Assembly: GCF_036077095.1 (NCBI RefSeq) | Contig: NZ_CP107960.1 | Location: 558,001-622,000, forward strand | DNA length: 64,000 nucleotides | Source of the DNA: Streptomyces sp. NBC_00376 | GTDB taxonomy: Bacteria; Actinomycetota; Actinomycetes; Streptomycetales; Streptomycetaceae | Reading direction: 5' to 3' | In this document: positions 18,373 through 26,752 of the stretch, one piece after another | Layout of the letters: every line of letters starts with the position of its first letter | Numbering within the stretch: position 1 is the stretch's first letter | The notes under the pieces: model-generated | What the model saw: the letters and a program-made list of their open reading frames with translations, nothing else | Told to the model about the DNA's origin: nothing | The model's database searches: none | Program-made: the position numbers and the translations under genes

Positions 18373-19623
18373 GTGGTCACTCTCGCCATCATCGGGGCGG
18401 GGCTGCGCGGTATGAGCTATGCGCGGCGTGCTCTGGAGACCGGCATGGCGCGTGTTGTGGCCGTGGCCGAACCCGATCCGGAACGCAGGCGCAGCATGGC
18501 CGCCGCACACGACGTACCGGACGAGAACGTCTTCGCCGACTGGCGGGATCTGCTCGACCGGGACCGGCTGGCCGACGCGGCGGTGATCTCGACGCAGGAC
18601 AGCATGCACACGGAACCCGCGGTGCGGGCGGCCGATCTCGGCTACCACCTGCTCCTGGAGAAGCCGATGGCGCAGAGCGAGGAGGAGGCGGCCGCCATCT
18701 CCTCGGCCGCCGACCGCAACGACGTTCTGCTGGCCGTCTGCCATGTCATGCGCTACACGCCCTACACGATCAGGCTCAGGGAGCTGATCGCCGAGGGGCG
18801 GATCGGCGACGTGATGAACATCCAGCACCTGGAACAGGTCGGCTGGTGGCATCAGGCCCACTCGTTCGTACGCGGCAACTGGCGCAGCGAGGAGGGGTCC
18901 GGGCCGATGCTGATGACCAAGGCCTGCCACGACCTCGACTGGATCGCCCACGTCAAGGGGGCGCTGCCCGAGCGAGTGTCGTCCTTCGGGAATCTGGTGC
19001 ACTTCCGGGCCGAGAACCGGCCCGAGGGTGCGGCGGACCGCTGCGTGGAGTGTCCGGTGGAGTCCACCTGCCCGTACTCCGCCAAGCGCATCTACCTCGA
19101 TTGCCTGGGCGACGCGGACAAGGAGTTCTGGCCGCTGTCCGCGGTCACGGCCGACCACACGAAGGAAGGCGTGCTCGCGGCGCTGCGCGAGGGCCCGTAC
19201 GGCCGGTGCGCGTACACCTGTGACAACGACGTGGTCGACACCCAGGTGGTGACCATGGAGTTCGCCGACGGCACCTCCGCCACCTGCACGGTCACCGCGT
19301 TCGCGGCGCTGGAGCACCGCAAGACCCGGATCTTCGGCACCCGGGGCTCCATCGACGGGGACGGAGTCGTCCTGCGCGTGCACGACTTCGTGACCGACGA
19401 GGTAACCGTCATCGACACCGGAGCCAACGGCGATCCCACGGCCGCCACCGGGCACGGCGGCGGTGACGCGGCCCTGTTCGACGCGTTCGTCGATGCCATC
19501 GACAAGAACAACCCCTCCCTGGTACTCACCGACGGTGCGGAGAGCCTGGCCACGCACCGCGTCGTCTGGGCGGCCGAGCAGGCCCGCCGCACCGGCACCG
19601 TCGTGTCCCTCCTGCCGCACTGA
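18373..19623 (+). CDS. Gfo/Idh/MocA-family oxidoreductase
   Basis: NAD(P)-dependent sugar oxidoreductase of 416 residues. The N-terminal Rossmann fold starts with TLAIIGAGLRGMSYARRAL and the family motif LLEKPMA is near residue 97. The C-terminal domain contains CHDLDWIAHV with the likely active-site Asp and His. A cysteine-rich insertion (RCVECPVESTCPYSAK plus a later DC) near residues 220-245 is seen in one subgroup and may hold a metal. GTG start behind GAGGGGG. First gene of a carbohydrate operon with the ABC importer that follows 69 bases later; the substrate is not readable. Confidence 0.9.
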   Translation: MVTLAIIGAGLRGMSYARRALETGMARVVAVAEPDPERRRSMAAAHDVPDENVFADWRDLLDRDRLADAAVISTQDSMHTEPAVRAADLGYHLLLEKPMAQSEEEAAAISSAADRNDVLLAVCHVMRYTPYTIRLRELIAEGRIGDVMNIQHLEQVGWWHQAHSFVRGNWRSEEGSGPMLMTKACHDLDWIAHVKGALPERVSSFGNLVHFRAENRPEGAADRCVECPVESTCPYSAKRIYLDCLGDADKEFWPLSAVTADHTKEGVLAALREGPYGRCAYTCDNDVVDTQVVTMEFADGTSATCTVTAFAALEHRKTRIFGTRGSIDGDGVVLRVHDFVTDEVTVIDTGANGDPTAATGHGGGDAALFDAFVDAIDKNNPSLVLTDGAESLATHRVVWAAEQARRTGTVVSLLPH

Positions 19624-19692
19624 TCCCCGGCCGCGGCACCACGCCCGCCGGATCCCGCGCTCACCGGTCACCCTCACGAAAGGCACACCCCT

Positions 19693-20955
19693 GTGCGTAA
19701 GTTGACAGTCATGCTCACCGTCGGAGCTCTCGCCCTGAGCGTAGGCGCCTGCGGCAAGAAGAACGGATCCGCCACCTCGGAGAAGGAGCTCGTCTACACC
19801 TCCTCCTGGGGGGCCGACGAGCCGCAGGGCAAGCTCATCAGGTCGATAGCCGACGACTTCACCGAGGCGACCGGCACCAAAGTCGACCTGAAGTTCGTGG
19901 GCCGCAAGGGCACCGACACCCTCCCCACCGAGATGAACGCGGGCCAGGGCCCCGACCTGTTCGACACCTCCACCGACAGCGTCGGCGCCTTCGTCACGCA
20001 GAACCTCGCCGCGCCGCTCGACGACGTCCTGGACATGAAGGTGCCCGGCGAGGGCAAGAAGGTGCGGGACGTGCTGCCGGAGTCGGTGGTGAACGCGTCG
20101 ACCGACCAGGACCACGTCCGTTTCATGGCCCACACCGTGATCTCCACCGCGGTCTGGTACGACGCCTCCAAGCACGCGGGGCTCGCTCCCAAGACATGGG
20201 ACGAGTTCATCGCCTATCTCGACAAGGCGAAGAAGGACGGCCGCACACCGCTGGGCCAGGACGGCACGGTCAACTTCTACAACGCGTACTGGTTCTACTC
20301 GGTCCTGGTCCGCTCCGAGGGGGCCGGCAGCCTCAACGCCCTGCGCAAGGACCCGGCCGCCTGGGACAAGCCGGCCGTCCTCGCGGCGGCCGAGAAGGTG
20401 GAGCAGCTGGCCGACGGCGGCTACTTCCAGAAGGACTTCATGGCCACCAAGTACCCTGCCGCGCAGGACGCCTGGGCCCAGGGCAAGTACGACCTGAACC
20501 TCAACGGCACCTGGCTGGCCGCCGAGACCAACGCGAAGCTGGCCGAGGGAACCGAGGTCGCCTCGTTCCAGCTGCCGGCCGGCGGCAAGAACTCCGTGGA
20601 GGTCGGCACGCTCGGCTGGGGCGTGAACGCCAAGGGACACAACATCGAGGCGGCCAAGGAGTTCCTCGCCTTCGCAATGCAGAAGAAGTACGCGGAGAAG
20701 ATCTCCACCGCCGCGCACAACATCCCCGCGCGTCCGGACGTCCCCGCGCCCAGCTACCTGGCGGGTGTGCAGAAGGACGTCGCCGAGGCGAAGTCCACCC
20801 ACCGCACCTACGACGACATGGTCACGGACAAGAACTGGTGGAACAACGTCTTCCTGCCCCTGGACGACCAGTTGCTCTCCGGCAAGATCGATGCCGCGGC
20901 CTTCGTGAAGACCGGCAAGAAGAAGGTCACCGACTACCTCGCCAGCAAGGGCTGA
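19693..20955 (+). CDS. Sugar ABC transporter substrate-binding lipoprotein
   Basis: Extracytoplasmic binding protein, 420 residues. Signal peptide with lipobox SVGAC, Cys at about residue 20. The mature part has the family-1 solute-binding layout: LVYTSSWGADEP, DDFTEATGTKVDLKFVG, then NLNGTWLAAETN and the hinge GTLGWGVNAKGHNIEAAKEFLAF. Family members bind oligosaccharides. It is followed four bases later by the first permease. No ATPase gene is present in the operon; Streptomyces importers of this class usually borrow the shared ATPase MsiK. Confidence 0.93.
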   Translation: MRKLTVMLTVGALALSVGACGKKNGSATSEKELVYTSSWGADEPQGKLIRSIADDFTEATGTKVDLKFVGRKGTDTLPTEMNAGQGPDLFDTSTDSVGAFVTQNLAAPLDDVLDMKVPGEGKKVRDVLPESVVNASTDQDHVRFMAHTVISTAVWYDASKHAGLAPKTWDEFIAYLDKAKKDGRTPLGQDGTVNFYNAYWFYSVLVRSEGAGSLNALRKDPAAWDKPAVLAAAEKVEQLADGGYFQKDFMATKYPAAQDAWAQGKYDLNLNGTWLAAETNAKLAEGTEVASFQLPAGGKNSVEVGTLGWGVNAKGHNIEAAKEFLAFAMQKKYAEKISTAAHNIPARPDVPAPSYLAGVQKDVAEAKSTHRTYDDMVTDKNWWNNVFLPLDDQLLSGKIDAAAFVKTGKKKVTDYLASKG

Positions 20956-20959
20956 GCCC

Positions 20960-21913
20960 GTGGGGACAGCAACACTCACCCCGCCCGCGGCAGTGGCGGC
21001 ACCCGCCGCGGGCAAGGGGGGCAAACGGGTGCGGCCGGCACGTGAGCGCGCCTTCTGGCCCTTCCTGCTCCCCGCACTGATCGCCTACTCCGCGCTCTTC
21101 GTCCTGCCGTCGCTGTTCGGCTTCTGGGTCAGTTTCAACAAATGGGCGGGGCCCGGTTCCGCCATGACGTGGAACGGTCTGGGCAACTACCTCGACCTGA
21201 CGCGCAGCGAGGCCTTCCGCACCGCCTTCGTCAACACCTTCGTGCTGGCCTTCGGCGGCGGGGTCCTGGTCTTCGCCTTCACGTTCCTGTCCATGATGGT
21301 GCTGCGGCAGCTCAAGGGCCGGGCCTTCATCCGGTCCGTGATCTTCCTGCCGATGATCATTTCGGTGATCGCGGTCGGCGTGGCCATCGGCTTCCTGCTC
21401 AATCCCGACGGCGCGGTCAACACGGTCCTGGGCTGGGTCGGCATCGAGGGACGGCCGTGGCTGGGCCCGGACATGGTGTTCAAGTGCATCGTCGCCGGGC
21501 TGGTGTGGTCGAGCACCGGCTTCTACGTGGCGCTGATGATGTCGGCCGCCGACTCCATCCCGCCCTACCTCTACGAGGACGCCAAGCTGATGGGCGCCAC
21601 GAAGTGGGAACAGTTCCGGCACATCACACTGCCGCTGACCTGGGACGTGTTCGCGGTGTCGGCCGTGCTGTGGGTGGTCAACAGCCTGAAGGTGTTCGAG
21701 ATCGTGATCGCCTTCACCACGGCCGGCACACCGGCGAGTCCGCCGATCCAGGCCCGCACCGTGGCGGTGCAGCAGTACGCCTCGGTGGCCGGCAGCGGTG
21801 TGCCCGAGCTGGGTTCGGGTGCCGCCATGGGCGTCGTCATCCTGATCGTCACGACGATCCTCATCGTACTGACCCGGCGTGTCACCCGCCGCGAACGTGT
21901 GGAGCTTTCATGA
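20960..21913 (+). CDS. Sugar ABC transporter permease (MalF-like)
   Basis: Membrane subunit, 317 residues with six predicted helices. After a Pro/Ala/Lys-rich N-terminus come FWPFLLPALIAYSALFVLPSL and, at about residues 205-228, the EAA coupling loop EDAKLMGATKWEQFRHITLP that docks on the ATPase. GTG start four bases after the binding-protein stop. The end overlaps the next gene by four bases (ATGA). Confidence 0.93.
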   Translation: MGTATLTPPAAVAAPAAGKGGKRVRPARERAFWPFLLPALIAYSALFVLPSLFGFWVSFNKWAGPGSAMTWNGLGNYLDLTRSEAFRTAFVNTFVLAFGGGVLVFAFTFLSMMVLRQLKGRAFIRSVIFLPMIISVIAVGVAIGFLLNPDGAVNTVLGWVGIEGRPWLGPDMVFKCIVAGLVWSSTGFYVALMMSAADSIPPYLYEDAKLMGATKWEQFRHITLPLTWDVFAVSAVLWVVNSLKVFEIVIAFTTAGTPASPPIQARTVAVQQYASVAGSGVPELGSGAAMGVVILIVTTILIVLTRRVTRRERVELS

Positions 21914-22776
21914 GGCGCCTGCTCGGCGACATTCTGGTGCCGCGTGTGACGACCGTCGCGCTGTGGGCCTGGGTCGTCTTCAACCTCGCGCTGGTCGCCT
22001 GGGTCGGCCTCCAGTCGCTCAAGGACTCCGGGCAGGTCTGGCTCTCGCCGTTCGCGCTGCCGGACACCATCGAGTGGGGCAACTACTCCGCGGCGTGGAA
22101 GGCGGCCGGCTTCTCCGCCGCCGCGCTCAACAGCACCGTCCTGACGGTGGTCGGAGCCCTGCTGATCGTGGCGCTCTCGGCGCCCGCCGCGTATGTACTG
22201 GCCCGCTCCGACCGGCGCGCCGCCGGGCGGCTCACCGGGTACTTCGCGATGGGGCTGAGCATCCCGGTCCAGACGATCGTGATCCCCATCATCGTGATCA
22301 AGCTTTCCGTGTCCACGTTCATGATCGACTGGGTGACCGGCTGGTGGGACAACCGGATCACACTCCTGGTCTTCCAAGTGGTGCTGTCGCTCCCGTTCGC
22401 CGTGTTCGTGCTGACCGGCTACATGCGCTCACTGCCCCACGAGATCGAGGAGGCGGCCGAGCTGGACGGTGCGGGTCCGCTGCGCGCCTTCGTCCAGGTC
22501 GTGCTGCCGGTGGCCAAGCCGGGTGTGATGACGGTGCTCGTCCTCAACGTCATCGGCCTGTGGAACGAGACCCTGCTCGCCCTGTTGATCACCCCCACGC
22601 CTGAGGAGCGCACGCTGCCCGCGGCCCTTCTCGGCCTCTACAGCTCCATGCAGTACAGCTCCGACTGGGGCGCCCTGTTCGCCGGAATCGTGATCCTGGT
22701 CTACCCCATGATCGTGCTGTACCTCTGGCTGGGCCGTCGCATCGTCGAAGGCATGACTGCAGGGATCGGTAAGTAA
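21910..22776 (+). CDS. Sugar ABC transporter permease (MalG-like)
   Basis: Second membrane subunit, 288 residues with six helices. The EAA loop is EIEEAAELDGAGPLRAFVQVVLP, followed by the helix MTVLVLNVIGLWNETLLALLI. The frame is open far upstream, but ATG 21910 overlaps the previous stop and is the natural start. Ends about 40 bases before the secreted beta-helix gene, which is probably in the same transcript. Confidence 0.93.
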   Translation: MRRLLGDILVPRVTTVALWAWVVFNLALVAWVGLQSLKDSGQVWLSPFALPDTIEWGNYSAAWKAAGFSAAALNSTVLTVVGALLIVALSAPAAYVLARSDRRAAGRLTGYFAMGLSIPVQTIVIPIIVIKLSVSTFMIDWVTGWWDNRITLLVFQVVLSLPFAVFVLTGYMRSLPHEIEEAAELDGAGPLRAFVQVVLPVAKPGVMTVLVLNVIGLWNETLLALLITPTPEERTLPAALLGLYSSMQYSSDWGALFAGIVILVYPMIVLYLWLGRRIVEGMTAGIGK

Positions 22777-22817
22777 CGCGCAACAGAGACCGGCAATCCA
22801 ATCGGAAGGACCGAGAC

Positions 22818-24881
22818 TTGCGTACCTCACGTATCCCGAGTACCCCACCCGCCCGGCGAAGGCGGATCGCAGGGGCGCTCCTGGCGGCTCTCGCTCTCCC
22901 CCTCTCCGCGGTGGCGGCGGTGCCCGCGCAGGCGGCACCCGCGAAGCAGCCCCATCCGCACGCGGCCGGCACCACGTACTACGTCGACGCCGAATCCGGC
23001 AACGACAGCGCATCGGGCCGGAACGCTGCGGCTGCCTGGAAGTCCCTTGCCAGGGCGAGCCAGTTGACGCTGGGCCCCGGCGACCAGCTGCTGTTCAAGG
23101 CAGGCCAGCGGTGGAAGGGACGGCTGGATGTGCGGGGGGCGGGGGCGGTCGGCAGTCCCGCGCTCGTCGGCTCGTACGGCACGGGTGCCAAGCCGCTGAT
23201 CGAGGGCGGCGGCACGAGCGACGTCGCGGTCAAGCTCAACAACGTCCACGACTTCACGCTCGACGGGCTGGAGGTGACCAACTGGAGCGACAGCACCACG
23301 CCCCGCTCCGGTGTGAACCTGTTCGGCAAGGACGCGGGCAAGCTGTCCAACGTCACCCTGCGCAATCTGAACATCCATGACGTGGACGGGCCCGGTGGCA
23401 GCACGGTCAGCTCGGCGGGGCTGCTGGTCTCCATCCGCGGCAACACGACGCCCACGTTCTTCGACAACCTGGTGGTGGAGAAGAACGAGGTCAGCAGGAT
23501 CCGTTCGTACGGGATCATCACCTGGTCCACCTGGTCCCGGCGTAACGGCATGACGAGCCTGTACCCGGTGGAGACCGGCATCCCCGACAGCGAGGTCGTC
23601 ACCTGGACGCCCAGCACCGACGTCAAGATCCGTGACAACTACGTCCATGACGTGACGGCCGGCGGCATCACCCCCATGCACACCAAGGGCGCCGTCATCG
23701 AGGGCAACCGCGTCCACAAGGCCGCCACCGGCCGGCTCAACACCAAGGGCGGGAACGTCGGCATCTGGTGGCAGGGCAACGACGACCTGCTCGTGCAGCG
23801 CAACGAAGTGTCGGGCTCCGGCTTCAACGGGCCGGGCACCGACGGTCACGGCTTCGACGCGGACGCCGACAACAACCACAGCATCGTCCAGTACAACTAC
23901 AGCCACGACAACGACGGCGGGTTCTTCATCACCGTCTCCTTCAAGGGAGCGCCGACCAAGGACACCGTGGTCCGGTACAACCTGAGCAAGGACGACGGCT
24001 TCGAGGTCTTCAGCCTCTCCACCGAGACGTCGGGCACCGCGATCTACAACAACACGATCTACGCGAGCGGCCGGGTCGTCACCGTGCACCCGCCGTACAC
24101 CGGGGCCGGCGACTATCCGCTCGGCAAGATCGTGCACATCTACAACAACGCCGGCGGCATCGACATCCGCAACAACATCTTCTACAACCGGACCACGGCC
24201 GGCTACGACACCGCCAACAACACGGTCTACGACTCCAACCTCTACTGGGGCACCGACACCCCCGTCGCCCCCTCCGGCGACATCAACGCCATCAAGGCGG
24301 ACCCGAAGCTGGTCTCCATCGGCACCGACCCGGCGGGCTACAAGCTCCAGGCCGACTCCCCTGCCAGGGGACGCGGCGGGACGGTGACGCAGGACATCAA
24401 GGACTACTTCGGCAACGCGGTCCCGGCCACCGCTCCCGACCGGGGCTTCCACCAGTTCACCGGGGCCCCGCTGCAGCCGGTCGTCACCACCTCGTACGCC
24501 ACGCTCGGCAACAGCCACGCCTACCGGATGGTCGACGGCAACACCGCGACCGCGTGGAGCAGCGTGTCCTCCGGGGTCACCTTCCCCGGCACCATCGACG
24601 TGGACTTCCGCCGGCCCACCAGCGTCGGCACCGTCACCCTGCACACCGCCTTCGCCACCGGCCAGGGCATCAAGCAGCTCGACGTGCAGACCTGGAACGG
24701 CTCGGCCTGGGTGACCCAGGTCGCCGGGCAGCAACTGGCCTGGTCGGGCAACACGTCGACCGTCGAGCAGCGCACGATCACCCTGCCGCAGCGGATGACG
24801 ACCGAGCGCCTGCGCCTGACGGTCCGTGACGCCAACCTCCAGTGGGGCAACTTCGCACTCTACGAGATCCAGGCCGCCTGA
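22818..24881 (+). CDS. Secreted right-handed beta-helix protein, possible polysaccharide-degrading enzyme
   Basis: A 687-residue exported protein. The signal peptide has RRRR followed by a long Ala/Leu core ending in PAQAAP (about residue 40). The mature protein starts with TTYYVDAESGNDSASGRN, the entry motif of many parallel beta-helix lyases and hydrolases, and then has Asn-rich helical-turn repeats (IYNNTIYA, IRNNIFYNR, VQYNYSHDNDGG). The last ~130 residues (VVTTSYATLGNSHAYRMVDG, TATAWSS, IDVDFRRPTSVG) look like an F5/8-type carbohydrate-binding domain. The start is TTG at 22818 with GGAAGGA seven bases upstream. The position after a sugar importer suggests it feeds that importer; the substrate is not known. 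Confidence 0.85.
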   Translation: MRTSRIPSTPPARRRRIAGALLAALALPLSAVAAVPAQAAPAKQPHPHAAGTTYYVDAESGNDSASGRNAAAAWKSLARASQLTLGPGDQLLFKAGQRWKGRLDVRGAGAVGSPALVGSYGTGAKPLIEGGGTSDVAVKLNNVHDFTLDGLEVTNWSDSTTPRSGVNLFGKDAGKLSNVTLRNLNIHDVDGPGGSTVSSAGLLVSIRGNTTPTFFDNLVVEKNEVSRIRSYGIITWSTWSRRNGMTSLYPVETGIPDSEVVTWTPSTDVKIRDNYVHDVTAGGITPMHTKGAVIEGNRVHKAATGRLNTKGGNVGIWWQGNDDLLVQRNEVSGSGFNGPGTDGHGFDADADNNHSIVQYNYSHDNDGGFFITVSFKGAPTKDTVVRYNLSKDDGFEVFSLSTETSGTAIYNNTIYASGRVVTVHPPYTGAGDYPLGKIVHIYNNAGGIDIRNNIFYNRTTAGYDTANNTVYDSNLYWGTDTPVAPSGDINAIKADPKLVSIGTDPAGYKLQADSPARGRGGTVTQDIKDYFGNAVPATAPDRGFHQFTGAPLQPVVTTSYATLGNSHAYRMVDGNTATAWSSVSSGVTFPGTIDVDFRRPTSVGTVTLHTAFATGQGIKQLDVQTWNGSAWVTQVAGQQLAWSGNTSTVEQRTITLPQRMTTERLRLTVRDANLQWGNFALYEIQAA

Positions 24882-24950
24882 CCGGTGGGGTGGCCGGTAC
24901 GGCACCTGACGGCGTCGCGGGTCGCCCCACCTCGCACCACGTACGGCAAG

Positions 24951-25011
24951 AACGCCGACGGCCTCTCGGGGCACGCGGAAGCGTGGCACTCCGGGAGGCC
25001 GTCGGGGCGTT
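24951..25011. terminator. Large bidirectional terminator structure
   Basis: AACGCCGACGGCCTC pairs with GAGGCCGTC-GG-GGCGTT (two-base bulge), and inside it CACGC-GGAA-GCGTG forms a second hairpin. It lies between the convergent stops of the beta-helix gene (24881) and the amidohydrolase gene (25035). Confidence 0.8.
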
Positions 25012-25034
25012 TCGGTCCGGGAGGCCGGGGCCTC

Positions 25035-26687
25035 TCACGCGGTGTGTTCGACGACTCCGCCGACCACGACGGTCTCCGCGACGGTGCCGGGGATGTCCTC
25101 GGGTGCGGCGCGCAGGATGTCACGGGACAGGACCACGAAGTCGGCCGCCTTGCCGACGGTCAGCGAACCCCGCTCGTTCTCAAGGAAGTTGGCGTATGCC
25201 GAGCCCATCGTGTAGCCGTGGACCGCGGTCTCCACACTGATCGTCTCCTGCGGCATCCAGGGCTCGCCACCGCCGAGCGGACGCCGGGTGACCGCGGTGT
25301 GGATGCCGATCATCGGGTCCATCTCCGCCACGTTCCAGTCGCTGGAGAGCGCGAGAACGGCCCCGGCCGTGTGCAGGCTGCGCATCGGCCATGCCTTGTG
25401 CCAGCGCTCCTCCCCGACGTTCTGTGCCCAGTCCTTGCCGGGGCCGGCGACCTCCGGGGCGCAGTGGCGGGGCTGCATGCACGCGACCACGCCCAGGGCG
25501 GCGAATCGCGGGGTGTCCTCGGGGTCCAGGCACTCGACGTGGACGACCTGGTGGCGGGCGTCCCGCTCCCCGTTGACGGTGCGGGCCCGCTCGACGGCGT
25601 CCAGTACGGTTCGGATGCCCCGGTCGCCGGTCGCGTGGACGAAGCACTGGAAGCCGCGGGCGTCCAGCTTCGTCAGCAGCTCGGCGAACTCCTCGGGCGG
25701 GTAGAAGGTGTCGCCCCGGTGGTGGCGGCAGCCCGCGTAGGGTTCCAGCAGGGCCGCGGTCCGCGGCTCCACCACGTCGTCGATGTAGAGCTTGAGCGGT
25801 CCGACCCGGATCCGGTCGTCGTCGTAGCGGTGGGCGGCGGTGGCGAAGTCGTCGAGATCGGCGTCGGTGGTGCCGCGCGGGTGGAAGAGGGCGGCGACGA
25901 TCCGGGACTTGAGCCGCCCCTCGGTGCGTGCGCGGTCGAAGAGCGGGAGGTCGTCGAGCGAGTTCTGGGGCTCGACCACCGTGGTGATGCCGAAGCGGAT
26001 GGCGTCGTCCAGGGACTTGGCGAGCCGCCCGTACTGCCGGTCGGGCGAGGCCCACGGAAGACCCAGCTGCTTCAGGGCGCGGTGGCCGTCGCGGGACAGG
26101 CCCTTGACCGCGAAGTCCTTGATGAAGCCGGTGGGTTCACCCGTGGCCGGGTCGGTCACGGCTTCGCCGAACGGCAGGTGGGTGTGGTCACGGTCGATGC
26201 CGAGGCGGCGCAGGCCCGCGGTGTTGACCCAGGCGGTATGCACGTCGTAGCTGAGTACGAAGGCCGGTACGTCGCCGGTGACCGGGTCGAGGTCGGCGGC
26301 GGTGGGCATCCGGCCGTCCGGGATGGCCGAGTAGTCGAATGCTTCCGCCTCGATCCACCCGGCGTCGGGGTTGGCGGTGTGCCAGGCGCGGATGCGGGCG
26401 TGGACCTCGTCGAGGGTCGCGGCGCCGGCGAGCTGGACGCAGGCGTCGTCCGAGCCGAGCCGGACATGGTTGTGGGCGTCGACGAACCCTGGGAGCACGA
26501 GCTTGCCCTCGGCGTCGATCACCTGGGTGCCGGGCCCCGTCCACCCGTTCGCTTCCTCGTCGGAACCGAGCCAGGCGATACGGCCGTCGACCACCGCCAT
26601 GGCCTGTGCCTCGGGGAGCTCCGGGTCGACGGTGTGGATGCGTGCGTTGCGCAGGACGAGGTGGGCGGGGCGGGTGGGGCTGGCCAT
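25035..26687 (-). CDS. Amidohydrolase, YtcJ / N-substituted formamide deformylase-like
   Basis: Metal-dependent hydrolase of 550 residues. The metal site starts with DAHNHV after LVLPGF (about residue 70), a central segment holds the carboxylate and His positions (VGPLKLYIDDVVEPRTA, FVHATGDRGI), and LALSSDWNVAEMDP supplies the last Asp. The C-terminal beta sandwich (GSLTVGKAADFVVLSRDIL) is conserved. ATG at 26687 follows AAGGAG. It is downstream of an NCS1 permease by 65 bases, so substrate uptake and hydrolysis are probably coupled. Which amide is cleaved cannot be read. Confidence 0.88.
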   Translation of the reverse strand: MASPTRPAHLVLRNARIHTVDPELPEAQAMAVVDGRIAWLGSDEEANGWTGPGTQVIDAEGKLVLPGFVDAHNHVRLGSDDACVQLAGAATLDEVHARIRAWHTANPDAGWIEAEAFDYSAIPDGRMPTAADLDPVTGDVPAFVLSYDVHTAWVNTAGLRRLGIDRDHTHLPFGEAVTDPATGEPTGFIKDFAVKGLSRDGHRALKQLGLPWASPDRQYGRLAKSLDDAIRFGITTVVEPQNSLDDLPLFDRARTEGRLKSRIVAALFHPRGTTDADLDDFATAAHRYDDDRIRVGPLKLYIDDVVEPRTAALLEPYAGCRHHRGDTFYPPEEFAELLTKLDARGFQCFVHATGDRGIRTVLDAVERARTVNGERDARHQVVHVECLDPEDTPRFAALGVVACMQPRHCAPEVAGPGKDWAQNVGEERWHKAWPMRSLHTAGAVLALSSDWNVAEMDPMIGIHTAVTRRPLGGGEPWMPQETISVETAVHGYTMGSAYANFLENERGSLTVGKAADFVVLSRDILRAAPEDIPGTVAETVVVGGVVEHTA

Positions 26688-26752
26688 GCGGGGTGACTCC
26701 TTGTGGTGCTGTGGTGCGGTCGGTCGGTGGTTCGGCGGGGTGTGGCCGCCGG

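Noticed and set aside
18343..21024. An 893-codon minus-strand open frame across the oxidoreductase and binding-protein genes
   Set aside because: Shadow of two well-supported plus-strand genes; low-complexity Gly/Val/Asp/Arg composition typical of antisense GC-rich DNA.
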